Of a DNA stretch of 64,000 nt, positions 30,613 through 44,212 are shown piece by piece. Source of the stretch: Notospermus geniculatus (lineage: Eukaryota > Nemertea > Pilidiophora > Heteronemertea > Lineidae); contig NMRB01000179.1 in assembly GCA_002633025.1 (NCBI GenBank), positions 389,787 to 453,786 on the forward strand, written 5' to 3'. The notes beneath the pieces are model-generated. The model searched no databases, was not told the origin of the DNA, and worked only from the letters and a program-made list of their open reading frames with translations. The translations under genes were made by a program, and so were the position numbers. Numbering within the stretch: position 1 is the first letter of the stretch; each line of letters starts with the position of its first letter.

Positions 30613-33340
30613 ATCTTTGGCTCAGCCATGACCATAAAGCGCCATCTTGCTCAGTGAGTACTCAGGAACTGGCCGTCGACTAACACCGCCAAGGCGAAGA
30701 CGCTGCTGGACAAGGGCTCTGACAGGGTCGCAAAAGTGCCAAGAGCCATGCACAGCAAGCGACATGAGCAACCGACCGCGTCTCGCTCATACCCCACCTG
30801 GATTGCATGATCCGGGCGGTATGGGGGCCTCGGGCCTAATCAGTGCCCAGGTTCTATCAGAGATGAGATCGAACAAGGATACAGTATTCTCCACACCAGT
30901 TAAATAAAGGGCGGCCCACCCCTATTACAGCCACGCCACTCCCAAAGTTGATGAGCACACCATTAACTCAAAAGCTGTTGAGAACACTGCATGTGCCTCC
31001 ACTTTCCAGCAGAATCCAGGATGAAAAGGATCATGATGTGGGTGTCACAGAACAAAATTATAAGTAGGCCTACCTGAGGAGACTTGCAGAGCCCCTCAAA
31101 CTGCTGTCTGAGCTCCCTAGGATTGATTGCAGGATTCATTTCAATAATGATACACAATTTTAATTGTCTAAGTTATCATTTTATGTGTTGAACGTAATTG
31201 CAAAATTGTCTGGATTTCAAGGCCCAATTTGCATGATATTGAATGTCAGGTGCAAATGTCATGATCCTGAACATGTTCTGAACCCTACCCAATCAGATAA
31301 AGACTCAAGTAATGATCAAACAGGAGTCTGTTCTGAAGAAGAGACAGCAAATATCAATTCTGCTTAATAAACAACCACTGATTGTGGTATACTTTGATCT
31401 CCAATTCTGATCCTATTAACTTAGGGCGTGTCTTCATTAGTGGTCTGATATTAATGGTGTTAGAGATAGACCAGCAGACAACAACTTGTCATAATTACTC
31501 CCACCAACGATATTGCATTGAACCCATCCAATTACCATTACTGACCACGTTCAATACTCCCTCGGAGACCAACCGCACCAACCACTCTGTCTAAGAAAAT
31601 CCTCTTTGGCTGACATAGTTAGTGCTGTATAACTGGCGATAATGACCATCAGCGACACGTATTGTTGACAACCATAAACACACCCTACGAGAGAATTTCC
31701 ATTTTTACAGTGAATGACAGATTTCAGTTCTTCTCTCATTTCATAGATGACACCACTTACTGAAGCTTGTCTCGTATTTAGTTCAACTGACAACGTACAT
31801 GAACCAACACAGAATTTCCATTACCACCACCGACTTGGTGCAGATATACAACATATACGTATTGATTCCTACGGAGGTGAACTGATTGAATACAGTAGGG
31901 GATTAGAGACCGATGGTTGAAAAATATCTTAAAGGACCACAGTATTGCCACTTTTTCTCGACAGCCGGTGCCACCATCACCGTAGTTAGTCCCTGGGGTT
32001 GGAGAGTGGCGCACTCTCCAACCTCAGTGACGAACTACATTGTTGGCGAATGGACCCGATGTACTACATACATTTTGGAATGGTTTTACTGTAGTTCGTA
32101 TTGCTGCCGCTAGATGGCTTCCTCTATGTCCATGTCGGCTATCAAAATACCGCTTAGACTAGAGATCAAGACTGACACAGGTACGACTCGTGGGATGAAA
32201 AAACATATGGTGTGATTGATAATAAATTGATTGAAAGACACAATTCCATTGAAATGGCTTCATCTTATATCCACATCAACATCTTTTATGGAAGCTCTCA
32301 AGAAAGCTTCAAGCTCTCAAGAAAGCTTCAAGCCACCTACATGTAACTATTTCCAATGTGAAGTGGAACTATGCACTTCCTCTGAAAAAAAACTTTTTAC
32401 CTACGGTAAGTATATATAAATGCATACGACTCGCAAGCCAGGTATGTGAATAGATCGTTCATGAATGCATGGATGGAGAGTAAGAAAAGCTTTTTTCACA
32501 TCAAAAGCTAGTCTATTTGTCTGAACTTATATATAGCAATCCCGCAGCTGACGAAACAGAAGATCTAGGACAGAGGCGATAAGTAAATGGAAAACCAAGC
32601 CTTATTAATGGCTTCATCTTACAGAGCACGATGGAAGAACGTGGTCATTTGACCAAATTTTTTACCATCAGAACCCCCCAAAAAGTATGTTGTATGTAAC
32701 TTTTTTAACATCGCTACGTCCTACGACTACGCTTTGTAGTCTTATGACGTTGCCAATACACGTGGAATTCCATGATGAAACAAACAAGATTTGCCAAAGT
32801 ATGATATTGATATAAAGAATAGTCAAGGAAAGATATCTCTTTGCCAATCTGTGGAGTAAACTCTGATCGACAAAGGCAAACTTGCCCTGAAGGAGGTAAG
32901 CTTTCAGGAGACTCACTGCTGCATACCTTGCTTTGATTACATTCCTTGACTTTCCATCAAGAACACCTAATCAAAATCTCCAGGTGGATACAGAAATACC
33001 AAGCTCATTATTGAAGCAAGTAAACAGAAAAGGTCTTAGAATAGAAGACGGGGCCAAGGTCGTCAGTTTTTGCCTTGAGTATGTTTGTGGACCTGCAATG
33101 GGATTTTAGAGAATAGGAGGTATTGGAATTGTAAGGTCATTACTCCTGAGATAGAGTGGAGGCCGCGGCCTGAATGGCGGTCCTCGAACAACACAAAATT
33201 CAACGTCACAGACGTAAGCCACGGCCTTGTGTCGTGGATGACGTGGCATGCCATTCTTGATGGCATCTAATGGCTGTAAAGTCACCATTGCTACAGCAAA
33301 TGATGGATGATGAAATGATCACTTTGTGAAGATATAACGC
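30613..33340. other. No gene recognised; small palindrome
   Basis: The only sharp structure is a palindrome at about 31996-32022, GGTTGGAGAGT around a 5-base loop. A direct repeat of AGCTCTCAAGAAAGCTTCA lies near 32294-32333. The + frame at 30647-30907 is rich in Arg and Pro and has no family match I know. Confidence 0.4.
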
Positions 33341-33600
33341 AGGGACGTAGCTGGCAGGGGGGCAGGGGGCAAATGCCCCCAAAGCAAAAAGGGACAAAAC
33401 AAATTTTTCCTCTAAAAGGTCATTTCCCCTCTTCAAGCCAAGTTATTGTTGTGTCAGATGTGGGAAAAATGCATCTGAGAGGATGTAGATTTTCATTTTT
33501 TTTCTAGGGGATGGCCCCCAGACCCCCTCTGGCTTCGCCCTCCAGACTCAAGCAATTTTGCCCCCCCTCAGGCCATAAAAGCAAGCTTAGCCCCTGTAAT
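33341..33600. mobile_element. SINE/MITE-like repeat, 'CAGGGACGTAGCTGGCAGGG'
   Basis: Starts CAGGGACGTAGCTGGCAGGG and ends AAGCTTAGCCCCTG. Runs of G and C near both ends pair. The composition matches the GGATCCGCCCCTG repeat at 35837-36056. Confidence 0.6.
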
Positions 33601-34606
33601 GGTAGATGTGATGGGTTGGCCATTTCATTTTCTCTGAGAGAGTTTCCTGTTCTTTCTTTATCCACTTAGGATCACACATTTCACACTCTGAAGAGGTGAT
33701 CATGAGGACATCCTACATATTTGCCGTTTTTCACAGAATGAACCATTCTTTTGATTTTGAAATCCCCTTTCACTGCAAAACCCAATTAAGGAATAGCAAC
33801 ATTATTTTACCCATAGGGAGGAAAGTGGAGAGTGAGTGCTCTTGTTAAATTGATATAATAGGTTTAGAAGTGATTCATTGAGGACTTCGTAAACATGGGA
33901 CAGCCAGCTCTGGCAAGTTCTTGTCACCGCCATCACCATAGCAACCACGTTATTTTTGTTGGTTTTACACACCAATCAAATCAGTGCGCAGCTTTATTAT
34001 AATATTGCGCAGCAACAAGCTGCATCCGCTTCAGGTAAAATGATTATAACAGAACTCTTCGTCATCGTCCACAGCAGGTATTTTTTACCTCGTTCCTCTT
34101 CATCCATTCACACAATGTGTGAGTGTGTGAAAAGGAGCAAGACCAAAGTTGCTACATGGGAGGATGCTGTTTTGTGGAACATAAGCTGCGTTCAAACTGA
34201 AACCGACTTGAAAGCGTTTTACAGAAAACGCTTTTGACCAAAAACGCCCGCACCACACTCAGTCACAAAGCATTTTCAAATTGCTTTATTGCGCTGGATT
34301 GAAGCCAAGTCAGACTGTGGTGCCATCTATGAATGGTATTTACTATCATTCCAAGATGGATGCGCCAACTGAAGAACTTTTCCACGTTTTGCATTTGTCG
34401 TCCCAAAGTATGTGGGCATCTATTGCGCATGCGTACAACACACACAGTGCCACATTCAAAAGTGTTTTAGCTGAACCGGTCATTTTGAAACCACTTCTGG
34501 AACCGTTTTGGTTAAGTTAAAACAACTTCAAACCATTTTAAGTGAGGCACCTGAACTGTTTTAACATCTTAAAACATTTTCAAACTGTTTTAAAAGCCCG
34601 TATGAA

Positions 34607-34980
34607 TAGCTGTGTTTACACCTGAAGAAATTGCCGGGCCTGACCCTCCATTTTTGTGTTTATACACCTATGAAAATCGGATCCGGGTTAAAAATTGCCG
34701 GACTAATTTAGCCCGCTTTCGCTCGGCGGGTCTGATCCGGGTTATACTTTAGCCCGGCAATTTCATAGCTAGTGTGGACAGAAAAATGCCGGGCTAAAAC
34801 GTTTACTGAGCCCACCGACAGGTGTCGGTCTGCTAAAATTGAATGGGTGGTGTGTCTATAAATAGCATGGCCAGCGTTCAATATCGTAAGACGAATAATA
34901 GGTATGGACAGAAAATTCAATGGATCCGGGTTAAATTCGAACCCGGGCCTGGAAAACTTGCTTAGGTGTAAACACAGCTT
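34607..34980. mobile_element. Inverted-repeat element 'AGCTGTGTTTACACC'
   Basis: AGCTGTGTTTACACCT at the left mirrors AGGTGTAAACACAGCT at the right. Inner words GATCCGGGTTAAA and GCCGGGCTAAA recur on both strands. Confidence 0.8.
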
Positions 34981-35788
34981 ATGCATTTAGTCCAATGCCT
35001 TTTTTGAAAATATGCAACTCCCTTCCAATCCATCACATCAGCATCGTAATGTGATTCAGATTAAGATTAATCGGTTAAATAAAATAATTCTTTCAACTTG
35101 ATCTGCTGCCAATCAATAAGAGAGAGAATCCACGACCAAGCCATAAAGTCAGTCTCAACAGCAACAAATTGTGCAGATTTGGACTTAGCTTCCATTGATC
35201 TCTCGATTACCAATATGCTGATTTCTGGTATTGATTTCAAAGTAAATCACTGGAACAACCTTCTGATAATGTGCTACCAACAGTTGAGCAACCAATAGTG
35301 GTACCATATTGATGAACGCCAAAAATAACGAGGTTGTTTCTTCGAAATGTGAATGAACTCATAGTGACAACATTGTCAGAAAGCTAGAACGCACTAAGTT
35401 CGCTAAAAACGTGATATTCCGGGGCATAACGAATTTGGTCAATGATTGATGATGTTGAAGGATCATGAGTGTAGGCGGTGGCAGGAACACGAAGATCATA
35501 TTGATCAATTTCCGACGGCGGGCACGACAATACATCTACCATATGGACTATACATTGGCAAAGGAGACTTATTATGGCTGAGTTGGGCGGGGTGCTCTAT
35601 TTTTGATGCAATTGATAACGCTTCCTATTCTTGATGTATCTGATGACATATCTGTGGGTGGATATTACATGACAGAAGAAGCTGAACCCATTGATCCAGG
35701 TTCTACAAAAACGTGTGGGGTAAACCAGTCGTGATTGCATTGCACCAAGAAAAACACAAGGAATTCCGAAATGCTCAATGGTTCATCA

Positions 35789-36306
35789 AGGGGCGTATCT
35801 GAATCCTCGTTCTTGACAACACTCGTACTGACCCAGGCACGGATCCAAAGGGGGCGGGCCCCCATTTCGGCCAAAAAATCTGTAAAATCGACTGTGAAAT
35901 TCTGAAATTTGGAGCAAATCATTGAAAATTTCAATGATTTGCTCCAAATTTCAGAATTTCACGGTCAATTTTACAGATTTTTTAATTCACCACAGATTTC
36001 CATATTTAGCACAATGCGCCCCCCTCTTTTTCCCAAAATTCTGGATCCGCCCCTGTGACCCAGTTCATGTATTTGTTTACTCAACGTGAGAACGGCAGTT
36101 TCGAACGCCGAGAACGCAACCCTTGTCGGGCCAAGAACGTGTTCTTCTCAACCCTCCACTGAGTGCGAAGTGAGAAGAACACGTTCTTGGCCCGACACGG
36201 GGTGCGTTCTCAGCATTTGGAACTGCCGTTCTGGAGTTGAGTCAACAACAACATGAACTGGGTCAGCACAAACGTGTTGTCAAGAACGGGGATTTGAATA
36301 CGCCCT
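35789..36306. mobile_element. Long inverted-repeat element, interrupted
   Basis: Outer arms: AGGGGCGTATCTGAATCC at the left and GGATTTGAATACGCCCT at the right. Then TCTTGACAACAC and GAACGGCAGTTTCG arms pair with their complements. 35837-36056 is a separate insertion in the left arm. Confidence 0.85.
35837..36056. mobile_element. Nested GGATCC element with 7-bp target duplication
   Basis: Begins GCACGGATCCAAAGGGGGCG and ends CTGGATCCGCCCCTGT. Flanked by GACCCAG at 35830-35836 and 36057-36063. The centre is a palindrome around TTTGGAGCAAATCATTGAAA. Confidence 0.85.
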
Positions 36307-36653
36307 AGTAGTGTGAAAATGGCGTGAACATGTCGTAAACACCATAGATCATCAGCAACCTGATAAGGATTAATAGAGAGAGGTGAAAAGCTTGGCAGAT
36401 CGTTAGAGCACCAATGAAGAGAATGAATGAGCTGATGAAGGGATCATCAAGAGCTATATCAACATCATTTCGATTTCCTCACCAACATTAAAAGCAATTG
36501 ATGTGTTTTATGTTCCTTGATAGCATTTCAGACCGGACAGAATGGTCATTGTTTGCTGAGCTCTGGACCTTTGGCTGAAGGAAAATGATAAGGAACTCAC
36601 ACTGATAGGTACAAAGTCCCACTGTCAGTGACTGCAACAGCAATCACATAAGT

Positions 36654-36842
36654 CTGACCCGTGACAGCAAAATGAGTCGGAATGCACTGGAAAGAAAACC
36701 CAAGATGACACCAGAGAACAATTACAGAAATGGACAAAGTCAAATTTCACAATGGGTAGACAGTCCTGAAATCAACAAACTGTTGGTGTCACCTTGGGTC
36801 TTCTTCTGTGCGCATTCTGACTCATTTTGCTGTCACGGATCA
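36654..36842. mobile_element. Inverted-repeat element 'TGACCCGTGACAGC'
   Basis: CTGACCCGTGACAGCAAAAT at the left pairs with ATTTTGCTGTCACGGATCA at the right. Interior arms around CCAAG(A/G)TGACACC also pair. A shorter relative lies at 38144-38352. Confidence 0.75.
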
Positions 36843-37299
36843 CAGATATAAATAGTTTGATATAAATAGTTTGCCAAAGAATATGGGAAATTCCAAAAGC
36901 GTAAACAGCCAAAGGTGAATTACTCATTGTATATTCCGTTGTAAATGAAAGATTTTTGCTCAGATAAGGTCTATCCCATTCTCATCAATAACTAGGATCT
37001 GCAGACTGTGTATCGATTTCCAATGACAATATTTTCAGGAAAATCCTCGTTGTTGGAATATCAATCTCATAAATTTGAAAGAGATGCATTCCTTGAGACA
37101 GGAATAGCAAATGGTTCCAGCTTTTATGACATAAAATATTGACAGGAGCACTAAAACATGAACTGGGCTAACCCAAGTAATTCTGGAGTCAGTTTTCCCC
37201 ACTCGAGTGCACTAACCCCATCCGATACTGAAACTGACAACCAGCTGGCAGGCATTACAACATCTAACAGAGTATTGGTTACCTTGTATTAATGGTACG

Positions 37300-37553
37300 G
37301 ACCAGGGTACATATTCCAAGTGTGATACTTTTCCTTTGAGTTGAACAAAGGATACCTGCCACACTTTTAGACTTAAGCGGTCCATCCACGTACAATAAAT
37401 ATTGCACAATATGGGGCCAAAATGGGTGTCATGTGCTTCTGGCATAATGGATGGAAAAAGATTGGCAATAATATTGCCCTTTTTGATCCTCATATTGTGC
37501 AATAATATTGCCCGTGTGTGGATAGGCCGCTTTAGTTTTATGAATATGGGCCC
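37300..37553. mobile_element. Family 'CCCATATTCATAAAAC' hairpin interrupted by a second hairpin
   Basis: Outer ends GGGTACATATTCCAAGTGTG and TTTTATGAATATGGGCCC. 37381-37530 is a second hairpin with TCCATCCACG / CGTGTGTGGATA and ATTGCACAATAT arms. Confidence 0.6.
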
Positions 37554-38143
37554 TGAGGAATCTGCAATTCAATGGGTTTTTGTCACACAGACTTACACAG
37601 AGGGTGCAAAAAAATGAATAAGATGACTTGGGGTCACCTGAATCAATTAGATAGTCCAGAAGGATGACAACGTGCGCAGTGTTTGAAACTGATAACCTTT
37701 GTTCAAATGAACAGAAATATTGCACAACAAACTTCTAAGATGTGTAAAACGTGATGAAGATGAATCATAAATCAGTATAGCCTCAGTCTGCCATAAAGTG
37801 GGTATCTACAGGACTACATAGTGACATTCTCTAGCCTAGGAAGAGACAAATCATAACCTTTAGTACACTGAACCTCCTACGTAAAGGGATTCTCATTCAT
37901 GAAACCTGAAAACAAACAGGAAAAGCCATTGATTGAGTAGCCTGGAAGGGAAAACCCAAGATTAGTTGTCGTCATGCCACACTGCAGTGGCTTCCTTGTT
38001 TTGAATATTTATAATGTTATTGATCAGGATCTGGCCATACATGTATTTAATTTTATGAATAAAGTGTCCACACATTTGTCAATGTCATGACTATGGTGCG
38101 ATTTTCAGATTCGCCCTTTGTATGGAGGAAGTGTGACTGAAAA

Positions 38144-38352
38144 TGTGACCCGTCACCACAAAATGAGTACTAAGTCGCTCTGAAGTTGGCAGGTTGAGAC
38201 CAACGTTTGGTCAATTTCAGTAGGCCTAGGCGTATTGTCTGTCTTTTGTAAAATCTGAGTGGTTACATGTACATTTCTTTCTTTATCTCCTGGAGTTCAT
38301 CCTGGTTCACATCTTGTGCAACTTAATACCTGATTTGATGTGACGGGTCACA
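38144..38352. mobile_element. Inverted-repeat element 'TGTGACCCGTCAC'
   Basis: TGTGACCCGTCACC at the left and GTGACGGGTCACA at the right. Confidence 0.75.
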
Positions 38353-38758
38353 AATAAGGAACAATTTACTGCTGAACGTAGCATCACATGCGCAAATGTG
38401 TGGAGGCCTTTCGATAATCTGCTTTTTAAACTCAGTCTACTCTTCAAAAGCAGAAAATATACGATACAGGTAGTTTCCAGTTAACTGGCAGACATAAGAA
38501 ATTTCTTCTATGTTGTCAAATTGTCGAGCATTTCTGTTCTTTCTAGAGTGCTCCAAAAGGGTTACCGGTACCAGTTCATGTCCATTCATCACCATGTAAT
38601 ATGTTCGTAGGGGGATGAGCGTGTATCAATGATCCATGTGATGGATGATATGTGCACAAGTGAGCACAAGTTGTAAGTAATGATACATCTATACAGAGAG
38701 CTGCGATGCATTAAATCTCCGGGGTCAAAAAGAGTCTTGACGAGTGATAACCAGTTTC

Positions 38759-40453
38759 AACAAGAGGCCCATGGGCCTTGCGCTCAGCTGACTATGATCT
38801 GCCAACTCAAGAGGTTGAGACAGGCGAAACGAGATACAACAGTGCACCTTTTTTAATGGTTCACAAGCAAATATATAGCATTCCTCGCTAAAATCAGCGG
38901 AAAGGGGTCACTTTGTGAATCGAAATGGGTATCTTAATATTAGACCACTTGGGTAGGAAGGGGTCAATATCTCTCGGTGAATGGAGATAGGCCTAGATGT
39001 CGTATTGCACCCACTGGGTGGGAAGGGGTTAATTCGTGAATCATGATGTTGTATAATATCAGACCTATTTCTGGACTCATTTGGGTGGGAAGGGGGTTAA
39101 TAATCATTTATGAATAGAGATAGATACCATGTTAGACCTACTGGGTGAGGAGGGGTTAACATCAGACACGGGTAATAGGCCTGCAATTAATTTTTGATGA
39201 ATCGAGATAGATATCTTTTGACAACCATTTGGTGGTAAATAATGGGTGGTAAGGGGTTATAAAAGAGTGGGAACAAGTCCAGATGACCTTAGTAAGTGGT
39301 GGATGAGGTGAGCAATATTTTAAAAATCTCAAAAGAAAATGCCTCTTTCGCATTTTGTATTAGGCCTAGGCTTACTGAATAAATCCCAATGCTATTCATC
39401 CTGAGAATATCAGGCGTTCTTACTGCTCGCTACCTTCGTCACCGTGTGCGGCGACAAAGGTAGCGAGCACTAAGAACGCCTGATAGTGATATTCTCGGGA
39501 TGCTGCTATTGGTCAAGTAGACAATAGGCCTACCGGTACTTCTGAGACAGCCCCTGTGGCCATACCAATTTTGTCACATCTGAGAACTGAAACTGGAATA
39601 GGCTGAGGCCTTGACTTCAGACAATGTATCAGTTATATATGTCATGATGATAGTGTGAGCCCTAGAAGCATTGGTAGCCTGGATGCCCCCCACTGGTTAG
39701 TGAGACCACAGCTAGCACTAATTCATGGTGACGAGGTTGATCATCATCTTGTGATCAATGCATGCTACATAGACTGTTCAAATCTACCTATTTGAAAGTT
39801 GTAAGTTACTAATTAGGCATTGAGACTGTTGCCCCACATAAAAGAATGAGTTGAAGTATGTCACCTTACCTGATGAAAGATAGTCACGATATAAAAGCAC
39901 CTTGAACTTCTCAAGTGATGAAAAGCACAGTGGCCATTGTCAGCTAAGGTTCAACATAGTATCAGTCCAGTCTAGTCTCAGTGTACCACTGGCTACATAT
40001 AGGTGGACAGGACACCAGGTACAGAGTCACTAGGAACTTTGAAGGGCGGGAAATTCAAATACCCCTGTTTTTGATTTTGTTGAATAGCACCCCCTGGTGG
40101 ACAGATCTAACATTATTTTCCCTTTGAGCTGATGTAGAAAATATCAACCTGTCTATTCCATCACTTTTGGTCGACAAATTTGTCATAGGGGCTGAGATAT
40201 TGAGACATTTCATTTTGCGCAAAATGCCTCCTGGAGGGCATTATGTAGGTCAGATCGCAAAAATTTTTGGTTCTGTTTCGAGTCCTTCCCAGGGCCTACC
40301 TCTCCACCAACTTTCATGACCGTGGGCCTTGCGGTTGCGAAACGTGCCAGTTTCACGGACGACACACACACACACACACAGACACACAGATTTTGAACCA
40401 TTTTATAGTCATATAAATAGCTCCGCTGACCTTTGGTCAGCTGAGCTAAAAAT
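38759..40453. mobile_element. About 1.7-kb non-autonomous repeat 'CAAGAGGCCCATGGGCC'
   Basis: Starts CAAGAGGCCCATGGGCCTTG and CTCAGCTGAC; ends TCAGCTGAGCTAAAAA. It contains a degenerate tandem block (38885-39260) of roughly 75-bp units with GGGTGGGAAGGGGTTA, a hairpin at 39400-39505 and a (CA)n tract at 40361-40390. The 172-codon minus-strand ORF inside has a CVCVCV run read from the (CA)n tract and is not a gene. Boundaries are inferred from the terminal words. Confidence 0.6.
39400..39505. repeat. Hairpin 'GGCGTTCTTACTGCTCGCTA'
   Basis: ATCAGGCGTTCTTACTGCTC pairs with GAGCACTAAGAACGCCTGAT around a short GTCACCGTGTGCGGCGAC loop. Confidence 0.8.
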
Positions 40454-41168
40454 CTTCTTGGATTATTTTGAAAATATGTGCTATCGAAGTGCATTCTGAA
40501 GTGGGAAGATTCATTGTAAAGCCCAATCAGGAAGTGATGCATACAAGGAAGGAAATACAGTGACGCATTGGGTTTGGGCAAATTCAATTGATGTTGATGT
40601 TGAATTATCTGAACATGTATGGTAGTGTATATTTGCAAAGACGTTAAGTCATGGGCCCGTATTTTAAAAGCCTCCTTAACTCTAAGCCAGGAGGTCCACT
40701 TAGCTTTTGTATTCTGCCCTGCAAACAATACGTAGCTATTTAGGAAATTTCTAGAATACAGCCCAAAATCTCGAGTTAACTGTGAGGTGATCTCGAGTCT
40801 TAGCTGAGGAAGATGTTGGGTAGCAGATGGTCGTGAGTCATACCTGAGAATGACATTGGGTGGCGCTGCAGTCGTAGCAGATCAAAACTTATACTTTTAT
40901 AATTTTGTAAAAGTATTATCAGCTGCAACTCCAGATCATCGTAACAACTACATCACCACCCAATGCTTTTCGCAGCTACGACTTCACGATCATTACAGAT
41001 CATGACTTTACAATGTATTTATTCAGTAACGTCGTCATTTGTGGTTATACCGCCAATAAACATGCAATGACATCATGTGGGTGCAATCATCTGAGCAAAA
41101 ACTGCAATGGGTGAGTGCATATTTTTGAATATAGAGTCGTGGGTCAGAAGATGGATCATCAACATCCC

Positions 41169-41377
41169 TAAAGCTAGGAATCCACTGCTGATTTTCTGCT
41201 TTGCGACTTGCTTTGCAACCTGCTACCTGCGATTGACGACCCCAAGGAACTGATACCGACCTGATCGTCGACCTGAAATTGATCACATCTTCGATCGCCA
41301 TTGGTGGAAATCATGCCCAGTTGCAAAGCAAGTCGCAAAGCAAAATCAGGTTGAAAACCACCGGTGGATTCCCCGCT
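41169..41377. mobile_element. MITE family B, copy 2
   Basis: TAAAGCTAGGAATCCACTGC at the left; GGTGGATTCCCCGCT at the right. TTGCGACTTGCTTTGCAACC is inside. Confidence 0.85.
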
Positions 41378-41574
41378 GAACAGTACACTGAGTGCCATAT
41401 CTAGAATTCTAGAACAAGTAACCGTTTGGCATCATATTAACATGCCAATACCTTTGGGCCAAATCTTAGAGGCGATAGTCCTCCATGTCACAGCAGTCCT
41501 GCACGACCGCAGGGAACTTGCTCGCTCTGTGACATTTGCTGAAATAGTGCAATAATGTTACCGTATTATTAGCA

Positions 41575-42045
41575 GTGGTTACATACTTACATAAACCCCG
41601 TGCTTTCCCCGGGGATTTTGCGGTTACACCTATAAATCGCTGAGTCTAGACCTGTGTCTGAAATCCTTTGTGCTTTTTAGCCCCATCGAGCTCGAAGGGG
41701 CAACACCGGGGCTATTTTAGACACCGGTATTTTATGTAGTGTAACCGTGAAATCCCCTGGTCTACCTGTAGTTCCAAGCACCCCGACAGACGGCGATGTG
41801 AATCGATGAGTCATGCGCATGCGTATAGGCTATTTCACGCCTCCAGTAGCCACTTGATTACGGAGAGTTGCCTATATGCAATGACCCTATCGCCGGGCTA
41901 CGGAACTTATCACCAATTGCATTTTTAGTAGTATAACCGCTTGCCATGTCAACGCCGTGTTTTTTCTGATTCAGAAAAACCTGGTGTCTCAAAAAGCACA
42001 GGGATTTTAGATAGCTGTAACCGGGGCTTATACTGGTGACTAAAC
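41575..42045. repeat. Composite repeat with GGTTACAC / GTGTAACC arms
   Basis: GGGGATTTTGCGGTTACAC near 41610 pairs with GTGTAACCGTGAAATCCCC near 41740. A second partial arm lies at 41930-42030 (AGTATAACCGC, GCTGTAACCGGGGC). Confidence 0.55.
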
Positions 42046-42858
42046 ACTGTAACAGAGTTAATGTATTCATCGTTTCCATGACGTAGGCCCAGGCCTACAT
42101 CGTTCTGTGACGTTGTGTGTTTTGCCCACCAGCTTTGCATCATCAGCAATGCATTTTGCCCACCAGCTTTACGTCATTACGGCGACGTCAGCAATGGCGG
42201 ACACTGTCGGAGTCACGTCGTGGAAATGATGAATAGAAGGATAAGACACAGATCAAGCAGAATTCCATCATATCATGGCATATAACTTGACCAATAAACA
42301 ATGGATGGATGAATCTGCTGACAAAATAAGACAGTATATATGGGTGCAAGTCAGTGCACCAACATCGATGCTGTTTCAGCAGAATCAATAACAAGACCCT
42401 GTCTGAAAGCGACATGGGTTGAAATCAGTGTACCAACTCTGGCTGTAAAGAAGCCAAGGGGAACCATGCAGGCAAAAATGCCTCATGGACCATCAAACCC
42501 TGTTCAGCTGTTTTGGAATGAACATGATGAAGAATTTCGAAAGCATGCCAAATACATCCTGACTGCCCAACAAACTTGAGAAATATATAGCGAAATATTT
42601 GGAGGTAATGTGCAGGAATTTGAGGTCACCCTAGGTTACATTTTCTCATCATCAAGAATGAAAGGCAAGGGTTTCTCCAGAAATTGAAAGAAAGGGGATA
42701 CACCAGCGTGCGAAGTGCCACAGCTGTCCTCCAGCGCCAGTTCCAGCGGCCTCCCTCAGAAAAATGCGTTTTTTGAAGCCCCCAAATAAAATACATTTTC
42801 CTGGTACTTGGAAGAAGAAATCTGCAATGCTGAGCAGACAGAAGGGGGTATATACCCC

Positions 42859-42879
42859 NTCCCCCCCCCCCCCCCCCGG
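42859..42879. other. Single N followed by a poly-C run
   Basis: An ambiguous base within a C-rich tract; probably a sequencing or assembly stall at a homopolymer. Confidence 0.6.
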
Positions 42880-43021
42880 CAGAAACCCTGAAAGGAGTCG
42901 ATGTCCATGACAAACTTGAGGTGTGGCAAAGCTTTTTGTAAAGTTGTTTATTTTCATTGAAAACACCAAGAAAGTAGGCTGGAAAACCTTCGTCCTTCTG
43001 TCATGAGAAAACAGTACTTTG

Positions 43022-43165
43022 AAGCTACGTTTAGCTGAAACGTGGAATGCGGATTGCGGAACGCGGAAGCGGAAAATGCAATGCATTTTCGTATACAACA
43101 TATCGTTCCGCCGGGGATTCCGCGTCCCTATACCGCATTCCGGATGTCTGGTAAACGCAGCTTAA
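43022..43165. mobile_element. Inverted-repeat element with GCATTCCG arms
   Basis: AAGCTACGTTTAGC..GGAATGCGGA at the left pairs with TCCGGATG..GTAAACGCAGCTT at the right. AATGCATT lies near the centre. Confidence 0.65.
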
Positions 43166-44212
43166 GGTGGCCAAAAAGAACTGCAAAATGTTATTGACAA
43201 GGATGTATTCGATGTGATAATGACATGAGAAAAACCTGAATGAGTGCATGAATCCATGCAGTTTATAGAAATATAGAGAGACACTCAACCTGTCCTAACA
43301 ATAACACACAAAGCATTGCATACAAAGCTGTATTTACAACACTGACAATTAAAATAAATCGAGAGCGTATTAATTTTCCTAAATAGGGAGTGAAGGTAAA
43401 TTATTGAGTTTGAAAATCAATCTATAAATTCCCCAATGGCGTCACAAATTACTATTGTAATGCTGAAAACAGCAACACGGGCGAACCTCTCACAAGTGGA
43501 CAGACGCTGTCCGTAAATTGCGAGATGTCCTGATTACAGAACTCCATTTGAATCTAGACAGGATAATTTACTGAACAGACAAGACCAATTCGGGACTGTA
43601 CAATGTACTTCAGTGTTTCTGATCAAGATGTACATGTATGTCCTCAAAGAGAAGTCGCCTATGTGAGATTCCATGAAGTGAACAACAATTAATTTAAGCT
43701 TCTGATGGTACATCGATCAGAAAACCATGGTTTTCAATTGCATCGCCCAGAGAAAAATTGTCACTGAAACCCATACCACCCACAATCTCAAGTGTATCAA
43801 TTGAATTAATTAGCAATATTCTTATAAATAGTATAGAGTGCCGGAGGGCAGCAGATATACATGTAAACATAGCAATTTGTAGGTGGCAAAATGAAAGCAT
43901 GCTGGGAAACACCGCACAGAAAACAAAGAGAATCAGCTTATCTTAGAATTTTTGTGAATTTATCGACTAATGTGTTGTGATAGCTATACTTTCAATTCAT
44001 TGATTTCCTCTATGTGATAGAACTCATTTCTCATTTCAAATTTCTTAAAGATAATGTTTCACAGGTATTTTCACGGGCCACGAAAAATCATTGTTCATTT
44101 ATTTACATTTTTTGTTTGTGTCTTATGAGTATAATTTCAAATTGTTTTGATACTGAATCAAAATGTATCAAAACGGCATGAAATAATAAAAGGATTCTAA
44201 GGTGAAAGACAT

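Noticed and set aside
30647-30907. 86-codon Arg/Pro-rich + strand ORF
   Set aside because: Composition reflects GC-rich sequence; no homology that I recognise.
40210-40728. 172-codon minus-strand ORF
   Set aside because: Lies in a repeat and includes a Cys-Val run read from a (CA)n tract; no family features.
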